Below are positions 24,407 to 33,159 of a DNA stretch of 64,000 bases, in pieces. Source of the DNA: Prolixibacteraceae bacterium (GTDB lineage Bacteria > Bacteroidota > Bacteroidia > Bacteroidales > Prolixibacteraceae). How positions within the stretch are numbered: the stretch's first letter is position 1; every line of letters begins with the position of its first letter. Position numbers and translations under genes: made by a program. The stretch lies in assembly GCA_023229575.1 (NCBI GenBank), contig JALNYZ010000006.1:124001-188000 (forward strand), in the 5' to 3' direction. The notes beneath the pieces were generated by a model. The model did no database searches. It saw only the letters and a list, made by a program, of their open reading frames with translations, and was not told the DNA's origin.

Positions 24407-27043
24407 TTATGGTTGTAAAATTGCAAGTTCAGTTGCTACATCTATACCATTAGCCGGAGCAGTTTGGTCAATTGCAGCAGAAGTTGCATCATTGGCAGTC
24501 ATAGCAGCAGGTAAGTTAAAGGCAGCAAAAGGAGTGGTGTTGTCATTGTTATAAACAATGTTGTAAGTCTTTGTTGCATAACCGCTAGCGCCGGTAGCTA
24601 AATTCATATATGCTTTCAGCTTAGCCAACTCAGAACAATTGATAACAGCCTCAACATAAGGTGATACACCAGCAACCGCAGCAATGGCAGCAGTGAATGC
24701 TCCGCGGAATGCGTTACCGGTAATAGCAACTGAAATGGAAGTACCAGCGCCTGTGTTAGCAAGAGTTGCCAATGCAGGGAAACTAATAGCCTTCAGTGCA
24801 GTATTACCTGTGATTGCCAAAGAAGTAATTTTATCAAGTGCTGATACAGTCAAAGATGTAGCAACTGTATTGTTAACAACATTCAATATACCACCAGGAG
24901 TCCCATCAGTAGAACTAGTAAAGACAGAATGATCCAATGTGATAGCCGTCAATGCAGCGTTGGTTGCACCACTGATCGTAAATCCATTGACAACTGAACC
25001 TGTTGTAGTAAGAGATGTCATAGCAGTTAAACCTGTAAGGTCAACAGTTTTCCACATACCAGCAATAGTGACAGTTTTCAACGCGCTATTGGCTCCAGTT
25101 GTTGTAAGAGTTGCAAGAAGAGTAGCCCAAGTTGTAACAGTTTTACCAGTAACACTCAATGTTGTCAGTGTGGTATAAGGAACAACAGTTATGGCAGCAT
25201 TCACGGCGCCTACTGTAAGAGATTTAACAGCAGCCCAGTTACCGGCTGTAGGAGTTCCACCACCCCATGACCAAGTATGAGCAGGCAAACTGATAGTCTC
25301 AGCAGAAGCAGCTACCAATGTAGAAGCAACAGCGCCACCAGCCCATAAAGGTAAAGAAGCAGTTTTAGACCCAATAATAGTTACAGGAATATCTGCATTA
25401 AATTTTTCAAGATTGACAGTACCTGCAGCAACCGTAGTAACACTAAGACTAGAACCAACAGCTGCAGTAGCCAAATTAGCTAAATTAACAGTAGTACCAT
25501 TGGCAATAGTTAAAGCAGCAGCACCTACAATCTTTGTGAAACTGAGTGTAACAACAGCAGTAGATTTCGGAGTAATGGTAAGGCCTCCAGTAGCATCGGT
25601 AGTATTAACCACTGTAAGCTCAGTAGCATTAACAGCACTTAATGTGGTCAAACCTGTTGCAGGCATAACAACTTTTGTTGCAGATGGCAAAGTAATAGAA
25701 GCAGCGTTGATGACACCAGTTACATTGGCAAGCGGCAAATTTACTTGGGTTGTTCCAACCACTGTAGTTCCAGTTGTAGTGTAAGGAGTAATCGTCAATG
25801 TACCTCCAACTCCAGACAACATTGGAAGATCGATAGCGCCATCAAGACTGTAGGCAAAGTTTCCACCAACACTTGAAAGTTTGGATAAGTTACAAGCTGA
25901 TTGTGTAATAAGATTACCACCAGTAATTGTAAGATTGCCTGAAACAGAACTTAAATTGCTCAAATCCATAGCTTTTGCGGCTGTTGCACTTGCAGTAATA
26001 TTAACGGCGTTAGATCCAACTACTGCAGTAATTTTCTTAAGAATAGTATTCAGGTCAGTCATCTTCGTAACCAAAGCAGGATTAACAGTCAATGTTCCGT
26101 TAATAACACTCATCTGGGCTAATTTCAACATAAAGAAATCAACATCGGTGTCAGTTAAAATAGAAACACTACCTGTGTACATAGAAGTGTTGGCCAAAAT
26201 TTGATCCAATTGAAGCTTTTGTGCATTCAACATCGCCTGCAAACCCATGATGGTAGCGGCAGTAGCATCTGCAGCAGTTCCAGTTTGAGCAGCAGCAGCA
26301 AGTGCATTGTTAACAATAGCAATCTGAGCCAAAATAGCATCACTTTGTGCTTTAGCAGCAGCAGCGTCAACAACAGCCTGGGCAGCAGCAGCAACAGCAG
26401 CATCATTGGTTTGGGCTGCAAGGGCAGTAATCTGATTGGCAACATCTTGAACCTTAACAGCCTGGGCAGTTACCTGGTCAGCTACTGCTTGAATGGCAGT
26501 ACTGTTACTAGCTACGGCAGTCTGTAAATCAGTGGCTTTAGTATTAAGTATAGCCAGATTGGTTGTGAGGTCATTAACTTTGGAACTAATCCCAGATACA
26601 CTGGTACCAAGATCCGTAAGTTTAGACAAAGCCAAAGTGATGTTGTCACCCATTGTTTTATTGTCGGTTGTAACTTTGGCGGTTAAGGTAGCCAAATCAG
26701 TTTGCAACTGAGTAACGGTAGCAGCAGTAGCAGTACCGGTAGCAGCAACTGTATTTAATGTAGTTGCTAAGGCATCAATTTTACCGTTAACAGTAGACAA
26801 ACTTGTAGACAAAGCGGTGATAGAAGCTGTAGTTGGAAGACCGGCAACTGCAGTCTGAATTGCAGCAATCTGTGATTTCACGGTGCTCATGTCTGTAACC
26901 AAAGATGTAACACCTTTAACTTGTTCTGCCAGTGCATCCATTTTGGTGTTCAATTGTTTGAAATCATCTGCATACTTGTTGCAAGATGAAGCAAAAATTG
27001 CAACGACCATCAAGATAGCCCCTGCTCTTTTAAGGAAATTCAT
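24407..27043 (-). CDS. Giant coiled-coil and solenoid lipoprotein of unknown function
   Basis: 878 residues from the ATG at 27043, preferred because it is preceded by a purine-rich CAGGGGGTACT and begins a lipoprotein signal (VVAIFASSC). Residues about 20-285 are a long heptad-rich coiled coil made of Ala/Thr/Val/Asp with AATVTQLQTDLATLTAKV-type repeats. Residues about 285-790 look like a beta-solenoid (TLTITGGN, LTTLSVTGKT, LKTVTIAGM) with irregular ~20-residue turns. The C-terminus ends ANGIDVATELAILQP. Composition is highly biased. No enzymatic motif is seen; a surface stalk-and-head structure is an inference. A paralogue's tail survives at 23157. Confidence 0.82.
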   Translation of the reverse strand: MNFLKRAGAILMVVAIFASSCNKYADDFKQLNTKMDALAEQVKGVTSLVTDMSTVKSQIAAIQTAVAGLPTTASITALSTSLSTVNGKIDALATTLNTVAATGTATAATVTQLQTDLATLTAKVTTDNKTMGDNITLALSKLTDLGTSVSGISSKVNDLTTNLAILNTKATDLQTAVASNSTAIQAVADQVTAQAVKVQDVANQITALAAQTNDAAVAAAAQAVVDAAAAKAQSDAILAQIAIVNNALAAAAQTGTAADATAATIMGLQAMLNAQKLQLDQILANTSMYTGSVSILTDTDVDFFMLKLAQMSVINGTLTVNPALVTKMTDLNTILKKITAVVGSNAVNITASATAAKAMDLSNLSSVSGNLTITGGNLITQSACNLSKLSSVGGNFAYSLDGAIDLPMLSGVGGTLTITPYTTTGTTVVGTTQVNLPLANVTGVINAASITLPSATKVVMPATGLTTLSAVNATELTVVNTTDATGGLTITPKSTAVVTLSFTKIVGAAALTIANGTTVNLANLATAAVGSSLSVTTVAAGTVNLEKFNADIPVTIIGSKTASLPLWAGGAVASTLVAASAETISLPAHTWSWGGGTPTAGNWAAVKSLTVGAVNAAITVVPYTTLTTLSVTGKTVTTWATLLATLTTTGANSALKTVTIAGMWKTVDLTGLTAMTSLTTTGSVVNGFTISGATNAALTAITLDHSVFTSSTDGTPGGILNVVNNTVATSLTVSALDKITSLAITGNTALKAISFPALATLANTGAGTSISVAITGNAFRGAFTAAIAAVAGVSPYVEAVINCSELAKLKAYMNLATGASGYATKTYNIVYNNDNTTPFAAFNLPAAMTANDATSAAIDQTAPANGIDVATELAILQP

Positions 27044-27106
27044 AGTACCCCCTGTTTTCATAATTTTTGTTGTTTTTGATGAATAAATAAAATCTCTAGT
27101 TTTCAT

Positions 27107-27583
27107 AAAATAATCGTAAAAATTCTCTGTTTTTAATCGATTTTTGTTTTTAATTATTTAAATGCTAATTGTTTATAAGAACGAATTGACCTTATTGTAA
27201 ATCAATTACCATCCCGGTTAGATTCAGGAATGCCAATTTAGGCACAATAATATCCATAAAATTTTAATATTCCTAATATTTTCAGCCTAATTCCCCTACA
27301 TTTTAATTGTACTGAACTTTAATGTTAGATGTTTAAAAAGGGCCATAGGTTGCTTTGGTTGTTAAAAAAAGATGAAAAAAAAATAAATTTTGTAAAAAAT
27401 GGTAAAAACCCTTGTTCTTATTTGAGAAACCCTTATACAACAAGGGCTTATCAATTCATTCCAGTTAACAATGTTAGAGAGAACTTTTCAATAAACCAAA
27501 TTTTTCAAGCCATTTTTATACAAAACAGGGAAGGTTTTTGGCGAATAGTTAAGATAAAATCGGGGGGTAGGGTATTCGGTGGT
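27107..27583. other. AT-rich intergenic upstream of the giant lipoprotein
   Basis: About 480 bp, strongly AT-rich with runs of A and T, probably containing the lipoprotein promoter on the minus strand, though I find no clean TAnnTTTG match. A 107-codon plus-strand ORF here (27329-27652) shows no protein-like features. Confidence 0.5.
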
Positions 27584-27665
27584 GTAGAGACGCCATTCAT
27601 GGCGTCTTCTTCAACAATTTTTTATTGTCTGTTGTCCTGGAAGACGCCATGAATGGCGTCTCTAC
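27584..27665. repeat. Composite REP element with a different core
   Basis: Two palindromes in opposite orientation: GTAGAGACGCCATTCATGG (27584 on) and its mirror ending CCATGAATGGCGTCTCTAC (to 27665), separated by ~30 nt. The outer GTAGAGACG matches the other REPs but the core is CCATTCATGG instead of TTGCATGCAA. The last bases supply the gltX stop codon. Confidence 0.87.
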
Positions 27666-29185
27666 GGCAATTTTTTCACTGCATGTTCAATTCGGACAAT
27701 GGTTTCTTTCTTTCCGATAATCTCACAAATCTCAAAAATATCGGGGCCATAGCTTCCTCCGACAAGGCACAAACGGAGGGAATTCATGATGGTGCCAAAA
27801 TTCCATCCCTTTTCTGTTACAAATTGAGAGAAAGGTACTTTAATTTCAGGAGCATGCCAGGTGTTCAATGTATTAAAGAATGCAGCTATTTCAGCCATCA
27901 TTTCGGGAACACCCTCTTTCCAGCGTTTGCAGACAATTTTTTCATCATACGATTCAGGGGCTTGAAAAAAGAAGAATCCCTGGTTCCAGATTTCATTCAC
28001 AAAATGACAGCGCTCTTTGACCAGTCCGGTCACCCGAACGACCAACTGGAATGGCACATCCACTCCTTTGGCTTCCAGGTATGGAAGGAAAAGGCCGGCA
28101 AGTTCCTGATCAGAATGCCTCATCAGGTATTGGTGGTTGAACCATTTGGTCTTCTCCGGATCAAATCTTGAACCGGATTTTCCAACCCTTTCAAGCGAAA
28201 AACTGTTGATCAGCTGATCCATTGAAAAGATTTCCTGCTCAGTACCCGGATTCCAGCCCAATAACGAAAGCATATTGATGAATCCATCCGGCAGATAGCC
28301 ATCTTCGCGATAGCCTCTGGAAACCTCACCTGTTTCAGGATCTTTCCATGCCAGCGGAAACACCGGGAAACCCATCTGATCTCCATCGCGTTTGCTGAGC
28401 TTTCCTTTGCCTACAGGCTTAAGTATCAACGGCAGGTGCGAAAACTGAGGCATGCCTTTCTCCCACCCAAATGCCCTGTACAACAAAATATGCAAAGGGA
28501 CGGAAGGTAACCACTCTTCTCCCCGTATCACGTGGGTGATCTCCATCAGGTGGTCGTCGACCACATTGGCCAGGTGGTAAGTGGGCATTCCGTCACTCTT
28601 GAAAAGAACCTTGTCATCAAGCTGATCGGTATTGAACTGCACATGTCCGCGTATCAGATCGGTCTCCCCGACTACTAAATTTTCGGGCATTTTGAAACGT
28701 ACTACATGAGGCGCTCCGGAAGCCAGAAGTTTCTCACATTCATCCACGGTTAAGGATAATGAGTTCTTTAAACCTGTACGGGTAACGTTGTTGTATGTAA
28801 AAGTTTCCCCGGCTGATTCGGCCTTGTGTCTCAAAGCATCCAACTCTTCGGCAGTGTCAAAGGCGTAGTAGGCATGTCCCGAATCAATCAAATGTTGGGC
28901 ATAGGCGCTGTAAAGATCTTTCCGCTCGCTTTGACGGTAGGGTGCATGTTGGCCTCCTTCGCGCGGGCCTTCATCGATCTTGATGCCGCACCAGTCGAGC
29001 GCCTCCATAATGTATGCTTCGGCGCCCGGAACGTACCGAGTCTGATCGGTGTCTTCAATCCTTAGCAGGAAATCGCCTCCGTGGTGCTTGGCGAAAAGAT
29101 AGTTGAACAAGGCAGTGCGGATACCGCCGATGTGGAGCGGACCGGTAGGACTGGGTGCGAAGCGGACGCGTATTTTTTGGGCCAT
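27662..29185 (-). CDS. gltX: Glutamyl-tRNA synthetase
   Basis: 507 residues. RFAPSPTGPLHIGG contains the class I HIGH-type motif and GKLSKRDG the KMSKS-type motif. It charges tRNA-Glu. The TAG stop is the TAG of a REP element, so the last residues may be a slightly altered C-terminus. Confidence 0.96.
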   Translation of the reverse strand: MAQKIRVRFAPSPTGPLHIGGIRTALFNYLFAKHHGGDFLLRIEDTDQTRYVPGAEAYIMEALDWCGIKIDEGPREGGQHAPYRQSERKDLYSAYAQHLIDSGHAYYAFDTAEELDALRHKAESAGETFTYNNVTRTGLKNSLSLTVDECEKLLASGAPHVVRFKMPENLVVGETDLIRGHVQFNTDQLDDKVLFKSDGMPTYHLANVVDDHLMEITHVIRGEEWLPSVPLHILLYRAFGWEKGMPQFSHLPLILKPVGKGKLSKRDGDQMGFPVFPLAWKDPETGEVSRGYREDGYLPDGFINMLSLLGWNPGTEQEIFSMDQLINSFSLERVGKSGSRFDPEKTKWFNHQYLMRHSDQELAGLFLPYLEAKGVDVPFQLVVRVTGLVKERCHFVNEIWNQGFFFFQAPESYDEKIVCKRWKEGVPEMMAEIAAFFNTLNTWHAPEIKVPFSQFVTEKGWNFGTIMNSLRLCLVGGSYGPDIFEICEIIGKKETIVRIEHAVKKLP

Positions 29186-29390
29186 CGTGTTTGTTTTTAA
29201 TTATTTACAGTTAATTGTGCCACCGGCGGACGGAGAGACGGAGAGACCTCAATAATCAAATAATTTTTCAACCGCCATAATTCTCCTATCTCCTATATTC
29301 GTTCAAGTTTTTTTAATCTTTTTATCCTCAATTTTGAAAATTGATGCCGCTAAACGTCAAATTAATTTAACCCTTACAGGTAGAATGCCG

Positions 29391-29615
29391 ATCATATAAA
29401 TCTTATTTTTAAAAGGCAATCTTAGTAGAGAGACCGAATGAAAAGAGAAAACCCCAATCTTATTACCTTATTTGGAGAAACCAACTCTCATTTTTTTGTT
29501 CCTTCCGCCCGCTCACAAAATGCAGGTTCTAGTCGGCACCTGTACGCGGGCGTTTATCACGACTCTCTCATTATTTCTACTAAGATTATCTGGTAAAAAT
29601 AAGGTTTATATTATT
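29391..29615. mobile_element. TTAGTAGA MITE, copy 1
   Basis: About 225 bp. The left end GATCATATAAATCTTATTT...AATCTTAGTAGA is mirrored at the right end by TCTACTAAGATT...AATAAGGTTTATAT. The ~35-bp terminal inverted repeats are ~80 percent alike by eye. The left half also holds CCAATCTTATTACCTTATTT. No ORF inside. The rest of 29186-29684 shows nothing else except a short GGAGAGACGGAGAGAC stretch near 29232. Confidence 0.75.
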
Positions 29616-29684
29616 GAATTTTAATTATTTAATAAACAAAACTGGGAGAACTATGTGACCTATGTGCCTATTGTGGTAAAAAAA

Positions 29685-32348
29685 TTACTTGATCACAATA
29701 TTCACAATCTTCCCCGGTACCACAATGATCTTTACAATCGTATTGCCTTCGGTCCATTTTTTTGTGAGATCGCTTTTTAGGGCCGCATCCTCTACTTCTT
29801 TTGCTGAAAGTCCGACCGGTAATTCGAGTTTGAACCTCACTTTCCCATTAAAAGAGACCGGGTACTCTACAACTTCCTCCGTTAGGCAAGCAGGATCAAA
29901 CAGTGGCCATGCAGCGGTTCCGACACTTTGCGAATTCCCGTTCAAAGCCCACAACTCTTCAGCAAGATGGGGGGCAAATGGTGCCAAAACCTGGTAAAAA
30001 GTATTCGCCGTTTCATGAGCAACTTTCCCAACTTTGTAGCAATGGTTGGTAAAGACCATCATTTGGGAAATGGCAGTATTGAACTTCATATCTTCCACAT
30101 CATCCCCTACCTTTTTGATGGTCTGATGTAATATTTTCAAAGTTTCTTTTTGTTCCTCACCCACTGACAGGTTGCCTTTTTCACCAAAGAAGGTTGCCAC
30201 CCTCCGCAGAAAATTATAGACACCTTTCACCCCATTCTCTGTCCAGGGTTTGGTTGCATCGAGCGGACCGATAAACATCTCATAGAGCCGAAGGGAATCG
30301 GCGCCGAATTTCTCCACAACATCATCCGGATTCACCACATTTTTCAATGATTTGGACATCTTGGCCACAATCTGGTGCAGCTCCTCTCCGGTTTCGGTGT
30401 GGGTATATTTGCCCTCCCTTTCCGTTACCATATCAGATGGAACTTTGGAGCCGGAGGCTGTTTCATAGGCAAATGCCAGGATCATCCCCTGGTTGTACAA
30501 TTTCCGGAAAGGCTCATTGGTAGAAACTATTCCCAAATCAAAGAGCACTTTGTGCCAGAAACGGCTGTATAAAAGGTGCAATACGGCATGTTCTGCCCCA
30601 CCAACATAGAGGTCTACCGGCATCCAGTAGTTCTCTTTGGCTTTTGCAAAAGGTGCAGAATCATTTTTAGGATCGATGAACCGCAGGTAATACCAGCATG
30701 AACCAGCCCATTGGGGCATGGTATTGGTTTCGCGGCGGCCTTTCCTGCCATTGGCATCCGTCACGTGAAGCCAATCACCGGCATTGGACAAAGGGGATTC
30801 GCCGGTTTCACCCGGTTGATATTTTTCGACTTCCGGCAACTGCAAAGGAAGTTCAGAATCGTCAAGTAAGGAGATTTCCCCATCTTCCCAATGAATAACC
30901 GGAAATGGTTCTCCCCAGTATCGCTGGCGGCTGAAGAGCCAGTCGCGCAACTTATAATTAACAGTGGCTTTCCCCAATCCGGCGCTTTCGAGCCAGGAAG
31001 TCACTTGTTCAATCCCTTTTTCTTTGGACAGGCCATTGATGTCGATTCTAATATTTTTATTGACTGAATTTATATATGCCCCATCCTCGCTCCAACACGC
31101 TTCGCCAGCAAGAACCCTTTTTCTCAACTCTGAATCGACACCCTCTCCGGGATCTAAAATACAGACTATGGATAAATTGTAGGTTTTGGCAAATTCAAAG
31201 TCGCGGTGATCGTGGGCCGGAACAGCCATAATGGCGCCGGTTCCGTATCCCATCAGAACGTAATCCGCTACCCAAACAGGTATTTTTTCGCCATTTAACG
31301 GATTGATCGCGTAACAGCCGGTAAATACGCCGGTTTTGCCTTTCGCCAGATCGGTCCTGTCGAGTTCGCTTTTCATCGCGGCACTATTGATGTAGTCGGC
31401 GACGGCACTCTTTTGAGCGGAGGTAGTAATTTCCGAAACGAGCTCATGTTCAGGGGCAACCACCATGTAAGTCGCGCCAAACAGGGTGTCGGGACGCGTG
31501 GTGTAAACCCTCAATTTTTTGTTGGTTCCCACCAGTGCGAAATCAACTTCTGCTCCGGTAGAGCGTCCGATCCAGTTGCGCTGCATCTCCTTTACACCTT
31601 CGGGCCAGTCGAGGTCATCAAGACCTTCGAGCAATCGTTCGGCATAATGGGGTATCCTAAGCATCCACTGCTTCAGGAAACGGCGTTCCACCTCTTTGGT
31701 ACCGCACTTTTCGTGCGAACCGTCGTTAAGAACCTCTTCGTTGGCGCAGACGGTTTTGCAGGTACGGCAATACCACACCTGGGCTTCACCATAGTATGCC
31801 AGGCGTTTCTGATCGACATATTCCCTGACAGCTTTCTTGCCGGCTATGGAAATTTCTTCAGGTATGGACAGTTCGCTGATGTGCCTTCCTTTCCTTGCTT
31901 CGGCATCAAACCAGGTGTTGTACAATTTGGTAAAGATCCATTGCGTCCATTTAAAATAGGAGGGATCGGTGGTATTTATTTCGCGGTCCCAGTCATAGCT
32001 CAGACCGAGCGACTGGATTTGACGTCTGAAATTATCACAATTTTTTTGGGTAGTTTCGGCAGGATGCGTACCCGTTTGGATGGCATATTGCTCGGCAGGC
32101 AGACCAAACGCATCCCAGCCCATCGGGTGAAGCACATTGAAACCTTTGCTCCGCTTGTATCGGCAAACGATATCAGTGGCGGTATATCCTTCAGGATGTC
32201 CTACATGCAGTCCAGCACCCGAAGGATAGGGAAACATGTCGAGGCAGTAGAATTTTGGTTTTGAAAAATCGTCTATTGTCTTGAAACTATTGTTGTCAGC
32301 CCAGTACTGCTGCCATTTGGCTTCAATCTCTTTGAAGTTATAATCCAT
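29685..32348 (-). CDS. leuS: Leucyl-tRNA synthetase
   Basis: 887 residues. Class I motifs are YPSGAGLHVGHPEGYTATD (HIGH type) and KMSKSLKNVVNP. The large editing domain (CP1) is present around TTRPDTLFGATYMVVAPEH. It charges tRNA-Leu. Transcribed divergently from a small antitoxin-like gene. Confidence 0.97.
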   Translation of the reverse strand: MDYNFKEIEAKWQQYWADNNSFKTIDDFSKPKFYCLDMFPYPSGAGLHVGHPEGYTATDIVCRYKRSKGFNVLHPMGWDAFGLPAEQYAIQTGTHPAETTQKNCDNFRRQIQSLGLSYDWDREINTTDPSYFKWTQWIFTKLYNTWFDAEARKGRHISELSIPEEISIAGKKAVREYVDQKRLAYYGEAQVWYCRTCKTVCANEEVLNDGSHEKCGTKEVERRFLKQWMLRIPHYAERLLEGLDDLDWPEGVKEMQRNWIGRSTGAEVDFALVGTNKKLRVYTTRPDTLFGATYMVVAPEHELVSEITTSAQKSAVADYINSAAMKSELDRTDLAKGKTGVFTGCYAINPLNGEKIPVWVADYVLMGYGTGAIMAVPAHDHRDFEFAKTYNLSIVCILDPGEGVDSELRKRVLAGEACWSEDGAYINSVNKNIRIDINGLSKEKGIEQVTSWLESAGLGKATVNYKLRDWLFSRQRYWGEPFPVIHWEDGEISLLDDSELPLQLPEVEKYQPGETGESPLSNAGDWLHVTDANGRKGRRETNTMPQWAGSCWYYLRFIDPKNDSAPFAKAKENYWMPVDLYVGGAEHAVLHLLYSRFWHKVLFDLGIVSTNEPFRKLYNQGMILAFAYETASGSKVPSDMVTEREGKYTHTETGEELHQIVAKMSKSLKNVVNPDDVVEKFGADSLRLYEMFIGPLDATKPWTENGVKGVYNFLRRVATFFGEKGNLSVGEEQKETLKILHQTIKKVGDDVEDMKFNTAISQMMVFTNHCYKVGKVAHETANTFYQVLAPFAPHLAEELWALNGNSQSVGTAAWPLFDPACLTEEVVEYPVSFNGKVRFKLELPVGLSAKEVEDAALKSDLTKKWTEGNTIVKIIVVPGKIVNIVIK

Positions 32349-32383
32349 CGGGTTTTGAACTTATATACGTGAAAAATATGGCG

Positions 32384-32391
32384 CAAAATTA
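32384..32391 (-). promoter_or_regulatory. Candidate -7 box for leuS
   Basis: Minus-strand TAATTTTG (TAnnTTTG), 35 nt before the leuS ATG. Confidence 0.5.
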
Positions 32392-32422
32392 CGATTAATA
32401 TCCTATATTTATAAATAGTCCG

Positions 32423-32430
32423 TATCTTTG
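32423..32430 (+). promoter_or_regulatory. Candidate -7 box for the small antitoxin-like gene
   Basis: TATCTTTG (TAnnTTTG), 15 nt before the ATG at 32446; back-to-back with the leuS box. Confidence 0.5.
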
Positions 32431-32445
32431 TAAAAACAGTTCCCT

Positions 32446-32673
32446 ATGTCAACAAAGGTAATAAAACCTAAAAATAGGGCAGAAGAAGCTTTGCTAACCA
32501 AATTGCTGAGTAAGATGAATGTTGATGCCCATCTCGTTCATGAGCCGTTCCCAAATTACGATACTATTACCGCAATTCAGGATGTTGAATCAGGAAAAGG
32601 TACCAAAACTGCAAACTCAGCAGATCTTTTCAATAAACTCGGAATTAATCAATCTATTGATGATAATCTTTAA
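32446..32673 (+). CDS. Small antitoxin-like protein without a toxin
   Basis: 75 residues: a helical N-terminal half (KNRAEEALLTKLLSKMNVD) and a charged tail (DVESGKGTKTANSADLFNKL). The build is like small RelB-type antitoxins, in which a toxin gene would follow directly. Here the stop is followed after 18 bp by a MITE and no toxin ORF. The assignment rests on shape only. Confidence 0.55.
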   Translation: MSTKVIKPKNRAEEALLTKLLSKMNVDAHLVHEPFPNYDTITAIQDVESGKGTKTANSADLFNKLGINQSIDDNL

Positions 32674-32691
32674 AGATGCATCAATTAATGT

Positions 32692-32890
32692 CGATTTGTA
32701 AAACCTCATTTCCCCCTTTTCAACCTTAGTAGAAAAGTCGGTCCCCCCCACCGGTAATAACCTTATTACCTTATTTAGTGAACGCTTTAACGAGAAATTA
32801 TATTTCTTCGAAATAAGGTAATAAGGTTGTTTTTCATCCGACTATCAATTTCTACTAAGGTTCAACAGGAAAAATAAGGTTTGCAAACCC
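32692..32890. mobile_element. TTAGTAGA MITE, copy 2
   Basis: About 200 bp. Left end GATTTGTAAAACCTCATTT...CAACCTTAGTAGAAA; right end TTTCTACTAAGGTTG-like ... AATAAGGTTTGCAAAC. A second, inner inverted repeat (CCTTATTACCTTATTT against AAATAAGGTAATAAGG) gives nested stems. No ORF inside. From 32891 to 33110 nothing is seen. Confidence 0.75.
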
Positions 32891-33110
32891 GATGATTTTC
32901 TATAGGTTTCATTTAGGCAACATTCAGTCCTCAGCGATTACTTTTCTAAAACTTTATTCAAAACCACTCCTTTCACTTTCAGTTTGAAATCAAAATCCAA
33001 TTAATACCAGCATAATCCAATAAATCCAAATCCGGGACTAATAGTTTGATTCTCTAAGAATTAATGATAAAATTCACATTCATCAAAGGATATCGGATTT
33101 AAAATTCAAT

Positions 33111-33118
33111 TACTTTTG
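33111..33118 (+). promoter_or_regulatory. Candidate -7 box for gdhA
   Basis: TACTTTTG (TAnnTTTG), 41 nt before the gdhA ATG; -33 box unclear. Confidence 0.42.
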
Positions 33119-33159
33119 GCTATTGATTTTTCTAAACAAAACATCTAAAAAAATTAATC

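Noticed and set aside
25413..26711. Long plus-strand ORFs opposite the giant lipoprotein
   Set aside because: They are complements of its strongly biased Ala/Thr/Val codons and have no independent features.
27329..27652. 107-codon plus-strand ORF before the composite REP
   Set aside because: Built from AT-rich intergenic sequence and the REP itself; no protein-like conservation signals.
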